Part shown: piece after piece, positions 1-8,412 of the stretch
Position numbering within the stretch: the stretch's first letter is position 1
Layout of the letters: each line of letters opens with the position of its first letter
NCBI RefSeq assembly: GCF_017901155.1
Contig: NZ_CP072800.1
Coordinates: 581,283-645,282, forward strand
Source of the DNA: Candidatus Thiothrix anitrata
GTDB taxonomy: Bacteria; Pseudomonadota; Gammaproteobacteria; Thiotrichales; Thiotrichaceae
DNA: 64,000 nucleotides
Reading direction: 5' to 3'
Made by a program: the position numbers and the translations under genes
Notes under the pieces: generated by a model
Told to the model about the DNA's origin: nothing
Database searches by the model: none
Seen by the model: the letters and a program-made list of their open reading frames with translations, nothing else

Positions 1-2
1 AC

Positions 3-578
3 CCGGTGCATCGGCTGGATAAACCCACGTCGGGGGTATTGTTGTTCGCGCTTGATAGTGACACCGCACGGCTAATTAATGCTCAATTTACTGCCGGACA
101 GGTGCAGAAAACCTACCAAGCCATTGCGCGTGGGTTTGTTCCCGACAGTGGGGTGATTGATCATCCCTTACGTGAGCAGTTGGATGCACTGGCGGATGCC
201 GAGGCAGACACTGATAAAGACGCACAAACCGCGTTGACCCATTATCGGCGGTTGCAGGCGTTTGAAGTGCCGTTCGCAGTTGACCGTCATCCGACCAGCC
301 GTTATTCCTTGGTGGAGCTATGCCCCAAAACAGGGCGCAAGCACCAATTACGCCGCCACATGAAGCATATTTCCCATCATTTGATCGGCGATACCACCCA
401 CGGCAATGGTAAACACAACCGTTTTTTCCGTGAGCAGTTCGGCAGTACCCGCTTATTGCTGCACGCCACGCAACTTTGTTTAAAACACCCGCACAATGAT
501 GAAAACTTGCTGATTCAAGCAAACTTCCCCGCAGAGTTTCATGAGGTGGTACGGTTATTGCTTTCCTTTGAGCAGTAA
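3..578 (+). CDS. truC: tRNA pseudouridine(65) synthase TruC, 5'-truncated by window edge
   Basis: RluA-family pseudouridine synthase that isomerises U65 in tRNA. The reading frame is open to the left edge, so the N-terminal part lies outside the window. The first visible residues carry the catalytic HRLDKPTSG motif (the Asp is the nucleophile), so roughly 55 residues are missing. The C-terminal motif CPKTGRKHQLRRH, the HGNGKHNRFF segment and the length match the E. coli TruC pattern more closely than RluA, RluC or RluD. The stop is TAA at 576-578. A DUF4388-like gene follows after 36 bp. Function is from family knowledge; the subtype call is from remembered TruC sequence similarity. Confidence 0.88.
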   Translation, partial: PVHRLDKPTSGVLLFALDSDTARLINAQFTAGQVQKTYQAIARGFVPDSGVIDHPLREQLDALADAEADTDKDAQTALTHYRRLQAFEVPFAVDRHPTSRYSLVELCPKTGRKHQLRRHMKHISHHLIGDTTHGNGKHNRFFREQFGSTRLLLHATQLCLKHPHNDENLLIQANFPAEFHEVVRLLLSFEQ

Positions 579-614
579 TCAATAAACACAGTCGACCACC
601 CGACGAGGTTTCTC

Positions 615-1091
615 ATGGAAAATAATCCCCCACTTACGCTCACTCAAATATTGGCACGGCTGTCCCAAATTTTGGGACAAAAACAATCCGGTACGTTTTT
701 CGTGGCAACTGACCGGAATACTTCTTGCCGCTTCGCCTTAGAAACTGGAAAAATTACCCATTGCACCCATGGACGTGATCAGGGCATGAATGCTGTGCGT
801 AGTTTTCTGGAGACTCACGGCGGCTCGTGTTCATTTTCTGAAAACCAGTTTGTGCCGTTTCGGACTGAAGCTGGGGTTAGCCATCAAATGTGTATGGATG
901 TGTTAGGCATTCGCCCCAGTATACGTATTGAAAAACCGCCGTTATTAGCCAGTAGTCCCGCCTCAACCCGCACGAAGGGAGCTGACAGCCGTTTTTATCG
1001 GGGTGGCTACGTTCCTACTGAAAGTGGTGCTGCCCATGAAACAGCAACGCAGACCGCTAAAGTTGATAACCGCTTTTACCGAGGTGGTTAG
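615..1091 (+). CDS. DUF4388/PATAN-like protein with C-terminal RFYRGG repeats
   Basis: A 158-residue soluble protein. Residues about 6-85 have the shape of a DUF4388 (PATAN-like) domain: a helix that scans 'LARLSQILGQKQSG', then a strand pair ending in 'GKITHCTHG' and a helix before 'GGSCSFSE'. Such domains occur in bacterial signalling and gliding regulators. The C-terminal third is low-complexity and holds two near-identical blocks, DSRFYRGG (about residues 119-126) and DNRFYRGG at the very end, separated by about 30 residues. I do not know a function. The YRG core resembles the short repeat of DUF4278 proteins, which is only a suggestion. It lies between truC and a sigma-54 activator and may be transcribed alone. 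Confidence 0.75.
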   Translation: MENNPPLTLTQILARLSQILGQKQSGTFFVATDRNTSCRFALETGKITHCTHGRDQGMNAVRSFLETHGGSCSFSENQFVPFRTEAGVSHQMCMDVLGIRPSIRIEKPPLLASSPASTRTKGADSRFYRGGYVPTESGAAHETATQTAKVDNRFYRGG

Positions 1092-1297
1092 CACCCAATC
1101 AAGCCGCAGCACGACCCCCACTAGAATCGCCGTAGCTAGGCGGCAGCAAGCGGGTTGAACGTGATCAGAATGAGGCCAGCGGACAATGTTTCTCTCAAAG
1201 AACTGCCAAAAACTTGCAATAAGTCATGATGTTTCGCAAACGATAATGTTAGATTAGGGCTGTTTTACCCCGCTTTTTGATAGGAATAGGCGTGTTT

Positions 1298-2245
1298 ATG
1301 CGTTTTGATGACATCCTGACCCGTTCACCAGTCTTGGAAGCCGTATTGCGTTCCGCACATTTAATTGCTCAAACCGATGCCAGCGTATTAATCACAGGTG
1401 AGTCGGGCACCGGCAAAGAATTGGTGGCACACGCCATGCACACCGCCAGCTCACGCCGCCAGCAGCCATTTATTGCGGTCAATTGTGCCGCATTACCGGA
1501 AACACTAGCGGAATCCCTGCTATTCGGACACCGCAAAGGCGCGTTCACCGGAGCTGATAATAACCACTCAGGGTTATTAAGCGCAGCGGATGGCGGAACT
1601 TTATTTCTGGATGAAATCGGTGAATTGCCGTTAAATCTGCAAGCGAAATTACTACGCTTTTTAGAGTCGGGCGAAATCCTACCACTGGGTGATGCACAAG
1701 CACAACGTCTCAATGTACGGGTGTTTGCCGCCACTCACCGGGATTTATTTGCGCTGGTACAACGTGGTGAATTCCGCCGCGATTTGTTTTTCCGTTTGAA
1801 CATTATTCCGGTGGAATTACCACCACTACGCGAACGCAAGGAAGACATTGATCTGCTGCTCAATCATTTCCTCCAGCAATTTGCAGTGCAACATCAATTA
1901 CCACGCGCCTACTTTGATAAAGCTGCACGCCAACAACTGTCACGTCACACTTGGACGGGCAATGTGCGCGAGTTACGCAATCTATGCGAACGTTGTAGTA
2001 TTTTGCTTTCGGGTCGGGAAATCGGGGTAACGAATCTACCACACGAATTACGCAATCCGGGTGAAACAGCACGTAGCACATCTTTCAGTTTACCGATACA
2101 CGGGGTAAAGCTGGATGAACTTGAGCGTGATTTGCTCAATCAAGCGTTAGAACGTACCCAAAACAATAAAACCCATGCCGCCAGACTGCTGGGCATCAGC
2201 CGCGACGCACTCAATTATCGACTGAAAAAACAGTTGCTTGCATAA
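1298..2245 (+). CDS. sigma-54-dependent transcriptional activator without N-terminal sensor domain
   Basis: Enhancer-binding protein of about 315 residues that activates RNA polymerase with sigma-54. Visible: Walker A GESGTGKE (residues 34-41), the sigma-54 contact loop GAFTGA (81-86), Walker B/DEIGEL (105-110), the R-finger region and a C-terminal Fis-type helix-turn-helix (about 280-312, 'HAARLLGISRDALNYRLKK'). There is no receiver, GAF or PAS domain, so it resembles PspF in architecture and is probably controlled by a partner protein or by its own level. The start chosen is ATG 1298, seven bases after AGGAATAGG; a TTG 21 bases upstream would be in frame. No psp genes are nearby, so its target is unknown. 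Confidence 0.9.
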   Translation: MRFDDILTRSPVLEAVLRSAHLIAQTDASVLITGESGTGKELVAHAMHTASSRRQQPFIAVNCAALPETLAESLLFGHRKGAFTGADNNHSGLLSAADGGTLFLDEIGELPLNLQAKLLRFLESGEILPLGDAQAQRLNVRVFAATHRDLFALVQRGEFRRDLFFRLNIIPVELPPLRERKEDIDLLLNHFLQQFAVQHQLPRAYFDKAARQQLSRHTWTGNVRELRNLCERCSILLSGREIGVTNLPHELRNPGETARSTSFSLPIHGVKLDELERDLLNQALERTQNNKTHAARLLGISRDALNYRLKKQLLA

Positions 2246-2354
2246 CAGTTAACAGCGAACTGCTGTACCCAACAGCACAACCACTGTTTTATACCTCATA
2301 TCGGAAATGAATGACCGCCCCGTTTGTCGGTCGGGCACACTGGGTATTCAAAAA

Positions 2355-2376
2355 GTTTCATCAGGAGGTATGAAAC
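2355..2376 (+). promoter_or_regulatory. hairpin enclosing the ribosome binding site of the NlpC/P60 gene
   Basis: A perfect 7-bp inverted repeat, GTTTCAT (2355-2361) and ATGAAAC (2370-2376), encloses an 8-base loop containing AGGAGG (2363-2368). The stem ends directly at the ATG (2377). The folded RNA would present or hide the Shine-Dalgarno in the loop. Seen directly; any regulatory role is inference. Confidence 0.5.
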
Positions 2377-3018
2377 ATGTGGAACTGTCATTTCTCGCAC
2401 CTAAAATACTCCCTGCTCGGATCCGCGATGCTAGTATTAGCTGGGTGTAGCACCAATCCTCGCGGCATGAGCGCGGCCAGCCCGGCACAACAAACCACTG
2501 AACCCGTAAAAAACCGTGTCGTTCAAGCCCACCAAAAAACCAAAGCACACACGCTAAAGCTAGCCAAATCCCCCCGAACATATTCCACGCAACTGACCAA
2601 ATCCCCCAAGGCCAAACCTATCAGCACCTTGGATAAAGTCACTTGGAACGCCCACAAACAGCAAGGCAAAATGTACCGATGGGGTGGTAGCAGCCCTATC
2701 ACGGGCTTTGATTGCAGCGGCCTGACTCAATATTCTTTTAAACAAGGTGCCGGGGTCAGTTTGCCACGTACTGCGGCTGCGCAATACCAAGCGGCGGTGA
2801 AAGTACCGCAGCAAGATGCACGCAAGGGAGATTTGGTGTTTTTCGCAACCCGTGGTAGACGTGTTAGTCATGTCGGCATTTACTTGGGTGATGACAAATT
2901 CATCCATGCACCGCGCACAGGGAAAAGCATTACCACCAGCAAACTGCAAGGCTATTGGAAACAACGCTTAGTGGGATTTGGACGTGTACCGGGAGCGTGC
3001 CGCCCCATCTATTCCTAG
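2377..3018 (+). CDS. NlpC/P60-family (C40) cell-wall peptidase lipoprotein
   Basis: A 213-residue lipoprotein predicted to cleave peptidoglycan stem peptides in the periplasm. The signal peptide ends in the lipobox LAGC (Cys24). A basic, Lys-rich linker spans about 40-85. The C40 papain-like domain starts near residue 95: Cys113 in FDCSGLTQYS is the catalytic nucleophile, His165 in VSHVGIYLG is the general base, and His177 (FIHAPRTG) is the third polar residue. It resembles Spr/MepS-type endopeptidases in size and lipidation. The ATG at 2377 follows AGGAGG by 8 bases, inside a small hairpin. An ATG 7 bases upstream is out of frame and hits a stop quickly. Confidence 0.92.
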   Translation: MWNCHFSHLKYSLLGSAMLVLAGCSTNPRGMSAASPAQQTTEPVKNRVVQAHQKTKAHTLKLAKSPRTYSTQLTKSPKAKPISTLDKVTWNAHKQQGKMYRWGGSSPITGFDCSGLTQYSFKQGAGVSLPRTAAAQYQAAVKVPQQDARKGDLVFFATRGRRVSHVGIYLGDDKFIHAPRTGKSITTSKLQGYWKQRLVGFGRVPGACRPIYS

Positions 3019-3045
3019 CACGGGGCAACTTGAAACGCCTAGCGG

Positions 3046-3579
3046 TCAGTGATGTTTCATCCCACCCATGGGTGGGGTGACTTCCTGAATCGGTGCATCA
3101 ACCACACTAGTGCTGCCATCAGCGAAGTTGAGTGTCACCGCCACGGATTCGCCCACTTTGAGTTCCTGACGCAACTCAATCAGCATAATGTGCAAACCAC
3201 CAGGAGTGAGTTCCGCCTTGCCTTGGGCTGGCACATCAATTTGCGAAATCTGGCGCATTTCCATCACACCATTGTTATTGGTGTGAGTGTGTAATTCCAC
3301 CGTATTTGCCACAGGACTGCTGGCGGACACGACTTGATGCGCGACATCGCCGCTATTAACTAGCACCATGAATGCAGCACTATTCGGCTGCCCCGGCGGC
3401 ACAGCACGTACAAACGGATTCTCTGCTTTAACTGCATCTGCGGCTTTAGCACTAGCGGCAGGTGCTGCTTGCGCTTGCGAAGCCTCCGCAGGTTTTTTCG
3501 CAACTTCATTCTCTGCCTGACAAGCTGCTGTTACGGAAATCAACACACCCAACAAGGCTGCACGCAATAAAGGCTTCAT
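3046..3579 (-). CDS. copper chaperone PCu(A)C family protein
   Basis: Periplasmic or lipid-anchored copper(I) carrier of about 177 residues; the family delivers copper to the CuA site of cytochrome oxidase. The start is ATG at 3579 with AGGAGA upstream. The leader 'LLGVLISVTAACQAE' contains a lipobox-like TAAC. An Ala/Lys-rich linker follows, then the PCuAC domain with its metal ligands: the ELHTH histidines, the methionines of VMEMRQ and the downstream HIM pair. The extreme C terminus, PPMGGMKHH, adds more soft-metal ligands, as in many family members. It converges with the NlpC/P60 gene (27-bp gap) and follows rluE on the same strand. Confidence 0.9.
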   Translation of the reverse strand: MKPLLRAALLGVLISVTAACQAENEVAKKPAEASQAQAAPAASAKAADAVKAENPFVRAVPPGQPNSAAFMVLVNSGDVAHQVVSASSPVANTVELHTHTNNNGVMEMRQISQIDVPAQGKAELTPGGLHIMLIELRQELKVGESVAVTLNFADGSTSVVDAPIQEVTPPMGGMKHH

Positions 3580-3654
3580 AACATTCTCCTGAAAAAAGAC
3601 ACTAAAACTACGTTCCAGTATCTTAAAAAGAGCATCTTCAATCAATGTGTTATA

Positions 3655-4197
3655 TCACACACTTGCATCACGCCATGCACCGCAGGCAAGGTCGTCAAGC
3701 GTCCACACACCAATTCGATAACGGATTAGACGTAACGTTGGAAACCCCACAGCAGCCGTCATGCGTCTAACCTGACGGTTACGCCCTTCACTGATAGTTA
3801 TCGCTAACCAAGTATCGGGAATCGCTTTACGCACCCGAATTGGCGGTTGCCGCGCCCATAATCTGGGTGGCTCTGGAATGATTTCCACGGTAGCAGGACG
3901 TGTCACACCATCGTTCAACATGACCCCATCACGCAACGGCTGCAACGCCATGTCGCTTGGCGTACCTTCTACTTGCACCCAATAGGTCTTGCTGGTTTTG
4001 TGTTTAGGATCGGCAATCTTATGTTGCAACCGTCCATCATCCGTTAACAGCAATAAGCCTTCACTGTCACGATCCAAACGCCCGGCGGCGTATACATTGG
4101 GAACAGGGATAAAATCGGCGAGGGTTTGGCGGCCTTGACCATCGGTAAATTGGCACAACACGTCATACGGCTTGTTAAATAAAATAATTCGCGACAT
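3655..4197 (-). CDS. rluE: 23S rRNA pseudouridine synthase, RluE-like (RsuA family)
   Basis: RsuA/RluB/E/F-family enzyme of 180 residues that makes pseudouridine in 23S rRNA (U2457 for E. coli RluE). The conserved start [15 protein letters not shown], the catalytic motif [19 protein letters not shown] (Asp nucleophile) and the '[25 protein letters not shown]' region are all present. It lacks the N-terminal S4 domain, as RluE does, which separates it from RsuA, RluB and RluF. The start lies 3 bp after the ApbE stop, so it is the last gene of the leftward string. Confidence 0.9.
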   Translation of the reverse strand: MSRIILFNKPYDVLCQFTDGQGRQTLADFIPVPNVYAAGRLDRDSEGLLLLTDDGRLQHKIADPKHKTSKTYWVQVEGTPSDMALQPLRDGVMLNDGVTRPATVEIIPEPPRLWARQPPIRVRKAIPDTWLAITISEGRNRQVRRMTAAVGFPTLRLIRYRIGVWTLDDLACGAWRDASV

Positions 4198-4200
4198 GGG

Positions 4201-5241
4201 TTAATCCATCAGCAATTGCGTGAAGGCGGGGGTTGCATAAACCTCGAAACCCGCATCAGTACGCCACACAAAATACGCCGCCAACGCGTGTTGATCGGCA
4301 AAAGCCTTGCCCTTAACTTCACCCATTGCCATCAATAATGTCGCATACGCATCCGCCAGCGCACCCTGTTGAGCGACCACCGACACTGACGCGAGCTGAT
4401 GTGTCACAGGATAACCCGTTGCCGGATCCAGCGTATGTGAATAACGCTTGCCATCTTTGATGAAAAAATTGCGGTAATCACCCGATGTTGCCAACCCCGC
4501 ATTACGCAAACGGACACCCTGCTGCACCGCACGCTGACCATCCAAGGGCTTTTCAATCGCAACACGCCAAGCATCACCGCGTGGACTCACCCCACGGGTA
4601 CGGATTTCACCAGCGATTTCCACCATGTAATTCGTCAAACCCAAAGATTCTAGGTACTCACCAACAACATCAGCGGCAAAACCATCCGCCAGTGAAGCCA
4701 GTTCCACATGCAAATCCACCTGCGTTTTACGTAACGCGGGTGGCTCAAGTTGCACTTGCAATTTTTGATAGCCCACCCGCGCTCGTGCAGCGGCAATTTC
4801 CTCAGCAACCGGTACGTACCCCGCCGTTTCCTGTGCCGAATCGAACCCCCACAAGGTAATCAAGGGGCGAACCGTAATATCGTAAATACCTGCACTTTCC
4901 GCGCTTAAACGCAATGCCAACTCGCTCAAACGTGCCACATCCGGCGATACGGCAAACCACTGCGTGCTCTGGTGCGCATTAAACTGTGAAATTTCTGACG
5001 ATTTATCCCAACCCGCGATTTGCTGAGTAGTTTTACTCAATGCTTGGGTAATACCCGCCCTCAACACCACCTGATCAAGGCCTGCCGGAAACTCATCCGT
5101 CAGCGTGACATGCCACAATGCCGTGCCATACACGCCTTCGAGCTGCATCCCTCGCGGCTTGGCACAAGCACTTAACAGACTGATTATAATGAAAAATGCC
5201 AACCCGAAAGCTGGCATTTTATGATCCCGAAGCCATCCCAC
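4201..5241 (-). CDS. apbE: FAD:protein FMN transferase (ApbE family) lipoprotein
   Basis: Flavinyltransferase of 346 residues that attaches FMN to Thr/Ser of target proteins such as NqrB/C and RnfG/D at the periplasmic face. The N-terminus has a hydrophobic segment ending in LLSAC, so it is a predicted lipoprotein. Family motifs seen: GIYDITVRPLITLWGF, the flavin-site block LASLADGFAADVVGEYLE (variant of the usual AKGYAVD), GDYRNFFIKDGKRYSHTLDPATGYPV and the metal-binding Asp in GALADAYATLL. The start is GTG 5241, with AGGGG 9 bases upstream and 6 bases after the GTPase stop; an in-frame ATG at 5217 would also leave an intact lipoprotein signal. No Rnf or Nqr genes are visible, so the substrate is unknown. 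Confidence 0.9.
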   Translation of the reverse strand: MGWLRDHKMPAFGLAFFIIISLLSACAKPRGMQLEGVYGTALWHVTLTDEFPAGLDQVVLRAGITQALSKTTQQIAGWDKSSEISQFNAHQSTQWFAVSPDVARLSELALRLSAESAGIYDITVRPLITLWGFDSAQETAGYVPVAEEIAAARARVGYQKLQVQLEPPALRKTQVDLHVELASLADGFAADVVGEYLESLGLTNYMVEIAGEIRTRGVSPRGDAWRVAIEKPLDGQRAVQQGVRLRNAGLATSGDYRNFFIKDGKRYSHTLDPATGYPVTHQLASVSVVAQQGALADAYATLLMAMGEVKGKAFADQHALAAYFVWRTDAGFEVYATPAFTQLLMD

Positions 5242-5247
5242 GTCGGG

Positions 5248-6684
5248 TTACCCCTTATCCTGTGAACCGGAAGGGCTGGTGAAACGGTCATTAAGATACT
5301 GCACAAAGCGGTCAGTCGCATCGCGAATACTATCCAAACGCCGCCGATTGCGACTATTCCACCCTACTGGCGTAGCGAGGAAAATACTACGCCAAATGCG
5401 GGTACTTTTACGGAAAGCGGCCGCCAAATTACCGTAAGATTCGCTATTGGATAAATGTGCAGCGATGTGTGTCGCCAACTTCTGACGAATCAATACGTGA
5501 AAACCCATAGCAAGCAGCACTGGTACTGCAATGCTCACGATGGTAAAAAACGTACTGCCTTGCAAAGATGCCAACCAAGGTGGATTAAATAACAAGCCCT
5601 GCCAATAACCAAACTCGATACTCATCGCAAATAAAGCGATTGATAACAAACCCAGCACTAACACATCCGCCATCAGCACCTGCTTCTTCCAGCGTTGCAA
5701 TGCTTCGCGTAAGCGCGGCACAGCCTGTTGCTCAATCTGGTTAGCCTGCGATTCCATCGTGCCAACAATACGGTAAACTCTCTCGATATTTACACCGTCA
5801 ATACGCGCCATAATTCGCCCGTAATCCGTATCGCGCTTAGCGACATAACGCGCCCACACATTTTGATCAGACACCGGAACAGCTAACTTATCATTGAATA
5901 AAATATGGAAACTACCTGCCGACAAACCCTGTTGCACCAAAGCTTTCTGCCATGATGACACAATGTCTTCAAGATTATCTTCACGTGCAGAAGTGTCAAT
6001 TTGATTCAGGATAAACAGGAACTTACTCCCATCATTACGGCGCATCGAACCCTTTACCAAATGCTCCAATGTATCCTGCATCGCGCCCGGCTCCGGATGA
6101 CGCGCATCAAAGAACACCAGCACCAAGTCTGATAACTCTATAATGTGGTCGGTAATCCGTAAGGTTGCCTTACGTTGTTCGTCTGCATCAAATCCCGGCG
6201 AGTCAATCAAAATTTTACCGCGCAACTTTTCACTCGGCGCAACTTTCATTTGCAGGTAACTGTCGATCCGCGCACCTTCACCCGTCGTAACGTGCTCAAT
6301 CTCTTCACTGATCTGGTAAAACGGAAAACGCGGGTCACCATCTAATGCCAACCCCGGTAAAGTGCGCTGCTGCCCGTCGGGGCTAAACGTAATCACGGTA
6401 AAACGATCGTCAACTGCCTGATTACCGGTACGCTGCAAATCCACGTCCAGATAAGTATTAATGAAACTGGATTTTCCCGCAGAAAACGTACCCAAAATGG
6501 ACACCAGCGGCCACCAAGAAATCTGCGTGGCGTAGGATTCACCCGCATCCAGCAAACCAAGCTTTTGAGCAACAGCATCCAACTCCCGATACTGGGTAAC
6601 GGCTTCTACCAAAACCGGATTTTCACGTTTAAGGTGCTCTTGCAAACGCTTTAAACGCTGCTCCATTCGCTTGGCTGGTGTCAT
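5248..6684 (-). CDS. dynamin-like membrane GTPase
   Basis: A 478-residue GTPase of the bacterial dynamin-like class. G1 is GTFSAGKSS (65-73), G3 is DSPGFD (161-166) after 'GKILI', and G4 is NQID (227-230). The switch I region includes a candidate Thr in DDRFTVITF. Two hydrophobic segments near 336-358 and 377-400 are followed by a basic C-terminal tail, suggesting membrane anchoring by a hairpin. Dynamin-family proteins polymerise on and remodel membranes. It is 2 bp from the coiled-coil gene upstream and 6 bp from apbE downstream, so it is co-transcribed with both. Its role in this locus is not known. Confidence 0.82.
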   Translation of the reverse strand: MTPAKRMEQRLKRLQEHLKRENPVLVEAVTQYRELDAVAQKLGLLDAGESYATQISWWPLVSILGTFSAGKSSFINTYLDVDLQRTGNQAVDDRFTVITFSPDGQQRTLPGLALDGDPRFPFYQISEEIEHVTTGEGARIDSYLQMKVAPSEKLRGKILIDSPGFDADEQRKATLRITDHIIELSDLVLVFFDARHPEPGAMQDTLEHLVKGSMRRNDGSKFLFILNQIDTSAREDNLEDIVSSWQKALVQQGLSAGSFHILFNDKLAVPVSDQNVWARYVAKRDTDYGRIMARIDGVNIERVYRIVGTMESQANQIEQQAVPRLREALQRWKKQVLMADVLVLGLLSIALFAMSIEFGYWQGLLFNPPWLASLQGSTFFTIVSIAVPVLLAMGFHVLIRQKLATHIAAHLSNSESYGNLAAAFRKSTRIWRSIFLATPVGWNSRNRRRLDSIRDATDRFVQYLNDRFTSPSGSQDKG

Positions 6685-6686
6685 AA

Positions 6687-7475
6687 CTATCCTCTGGTCG
6701 CACTCGCGAGTAATTGTTCATTAGGCAGTTCAACAGCACTGTGCCCATCTTTTGCCGTTGCCGCACCATCTGCTGGGGCTGCTGGTGCTACTGTGGGTGC
6801 GACGACTCCCGGAGTTGTCGGTTGTTGTGTTGCTACAGGTGCGCTTGCCGGTGCTTGGGTGGTTGCCGGTTGCGCTGATTGTTGCGCACCGTAGTAATTG
6901 TAATACGGGTTGGGCGTTACCGCTGTCGTTGCTGGTGGCGGCACAACATAGGGTGATGTTTTATCACTACCAAACGGACTGAATTTATTGAACATTTTCA
7001 TTGGGCCTGAAATATTCTTATTCATCGACCACATATCGCGCTGCATATTGTAAGTTGACACTGCCATGTTCTGGGTGGATGCATTCATTTGCTGAATATT
7101 ACCCGCCATATCCTGAGTACTGCTATTCATGCCCACAATATTGTTACTCATGTTACCAGTGGACTCTACCAACGCGCCCATTTGATTACTCATGGTTCCC
7201 ATGGTTCCCGCAATACTTTGCATATTAGTCTGTACACTCTCATTCATACTGGTAATCGTTTCAGTCAAACGGTGTACATCGGTAGTCAATGACTGAACTA
7301 AGAAAAACCCATAAGCCGACAGTATGATAAAAGCAACCATCGCAGGATACACAATCATCTGTAACGTGCGCGTTACATTGACCTGCTTCTCCTCAAAGTG
7401 CTGCAACTCATCTTCAACATCATGCAGTTCATCCACCACTTCGGTGATGTTTGAGGGATTCTGCGCTTTTTCCAT
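6687..7475 (-). CDS. single-pass membrane protein with Met/Asn-rich coiled coil
   Basis: A 262-residue protein I do not recognise. Order: acidic cytoplasmic N-terminus with a short coiled coil (residues 10-30), one transmembrane helix (about 40-60), then a 100-residue heptad-like stretch rich in Met, Asn, Ser and Thr in which Met recurs every 4-8 residues (about 76-165), then a Pro/Ala/Thr/Tyr-rich tail with NPYYNYYGAQQ. The coiled-coil pattern resembles the stalk of a chemoreceptor but without a signalling domain. ATG 7475 is preceded by AGGAG at 6 bases. It is 2 bp upstream of the GTPase gene, so the two are probably translated together and may interact. Confidence 0.75.
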   Translation of the reverse strand: MEKAQNPSNITEVVDELHDVEDELQHFEEKQVNVTRTLQMIVYPAMVAFIILSAYGFFLVQSLTTDVHRLTETITSMNESVQTNMQSIAGTMGTMSNQMGALVESTGNMSNNIVGMNSSTQDMAGNIQQMNASTQNMAVSTYNMQRDMWSMNKNISGPMKMFNKFSPFGSDKTSPYVVPPPATTAVTPNPYYNYYGAQQSAQPATTQAPASAPVATQQPTTPGVVAPTVAPAAPADGAATAKDGHSAVELPNEQLLASATRG

Positions 7476-7639
7476 ACATGGCTCCTATCGTGGGATAACT
7501 AACCACCTCATTTCGGTAATAGCCAACCCGATACTGTGAATGCAATTTCACGTCATTAGCGACGTGTGTGGTGTGAACATCATCGTTTTCCTTTGGGCGG
7601 TCACTTTATTATTTATCGTTACTGCGACAATAAAGGCAA

Positions 7640-7665
7640 GCACGAGGCTATGTCAAACCTCGTGC
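7640..7665 (-). terminator. GC-rich hairpin between the TPR and coiled-coil genes
   Basis: GCACGAGG (7640-7647) and CCTCGTGC (7658-7665) form a perfect 8-bp stem with a 10-base loop, 12 bases beyond the TPR stop in the leftward direction. On the leftward strand it is followed by TTGCCTTTATTG, a weak U-tract. On the plus strand it is followed by ATTTTTTT. It could be a partial terminator that splits the nine-gene string, or a processing site. Confidence 0.5.
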
Positions 7666-7676
7666 TACCGATTTTT

Positions 7677-8366
7677 TTATTTAATCTGCTTGGCTAATTC
7701 AGGATCAACCATTTCCACATACAAACGCATATTGTGCGCTTCATTGGCACGGCCTTGTGCACGTAACTGCGGCGCAAGCTCCACAAACAGGGCTGCGGCT
7801 TGTTGAGCATTACCACTTTTCCAATAAACGTTTGCCAACTCACCCTTGTATTGCAAAGAGTCAGGTGCTTGCTTCAGTAGCGAGGTATAAAAACCAGCGG
7901 CATTGTCAAACTCGTTACTCCAGTAAGCTTCACGTGCTGCACGTAATAAATCTGCTTCACTACTTGCCTCCGCTGGAGCAACAGGTGCTTCGACTACGGC
8001 TGGTGCAGCGGGAGCAACAGGTGCTTCGACTGCGGCTGGTGCAGCGGGAGCAACAGGTGCTTCGACTGCGGCTGGTGCAGCGGGAGCAACAGGTGCTTCA
8101 GCAACTGCTGGTGTAGCAGATACTTCGACTGCGGCTGGTGCAACAGGTGCTTCAACAACGGCTGCGGGTTGTGCCTGTGCAACCGCATCAACAGAAGTCG
8201 CCGCCGCGACTGGTGCTGCTTGCTGTACGGCATCGGCTGGTGTCGCCGCCTCTTTATGATCGTTACTGGTTTTACCAGTCGTACCAAAATTCAATAAAAT
8301 GGCAGTCAATGCCACCAACCAAGCAAGCATAATCGGATGCTTCATTAACCAACGAAAAACATTCAT
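7677..8366 (-). CDS. membrane-anchored Ala/Pro-rich protein with C-terminal TPR
   Basis: A 229-residue protein. One transmembrane helix lies at about 8-27. An Ala/Pro/Val-rich linker of repeated VEAPVAPAAPAA units covers about 60-135. The C-terminal 90 residues look like tetratricopeptide repeats: 'LLRAAREAYWSNEFDNAAGFY', 'PDSLQYKGELANVYWKSG' and 'AQQAAALFVELAPQL'. A long extended linker would carry the TPR domain away from the membrane; the side is not certain. The linker DNA is a 36-bp tandem repeat (listed separately). It is 46 bp downstream of the ParA gene and shares low-complexity style with the other proteins of this locus. Function unknown; a scaffold is my guess. Confidence 0.8.
   Translation of the reverse strand: MNVFRWLMKHPIMLAWLVALTAILLNFGTTGKTSNDHKEAATPADAVQQAAPVAAATSVDAVAQAQPAAVVEAPVAPAAVEVSATPAVAEAPVAPAAPAAVEAPVAPAAPAAVEAPVAPAAPAVVEAPVAPAEASSEADLLRAAREAYWSNEFDNAAGFYTSLLKQAPDSLQYKGELANVYWKSGNAQQAAALFVELAPQLRAQGRANEAHNMRLYVEMVDPELAKQIK
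7981..8100. repeat. 36-bp tandem repeat in the TPR gene linker
   Basis: Three consecutive near-identical 36-bp units (7981-8016, 8017-8052, 8053-8088) and the first 12 bases of a fourth (8089-8100). Units 2 and 3 are identical, and unit 1 differs by one base (acggc/gcggc). In frame it encodes 12-residue Ala/Pro/Val repeats. Copy number can change without frameshift. Confidence 0.92.
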
Positions 8367-8412
8367 CTGAATCTCCTTTTCTTAGACCCCAGAGTTATTA
8401 GAAAGTATATAT

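Noticed and set aside
1195..1230. Sigma-54 promoter upstream of the sigma-54 activator
   Set aside because: The best match (CTGCCAAAAACTTGCA) keeps TTGCA but lacks the GG of the -24 box, so it is not supported.
7981..8100. Possible CRISPR array
   Set aside because: The units are directly adjacent tandem repeats without spacers and lie in a coding linker. No cas genes are present.
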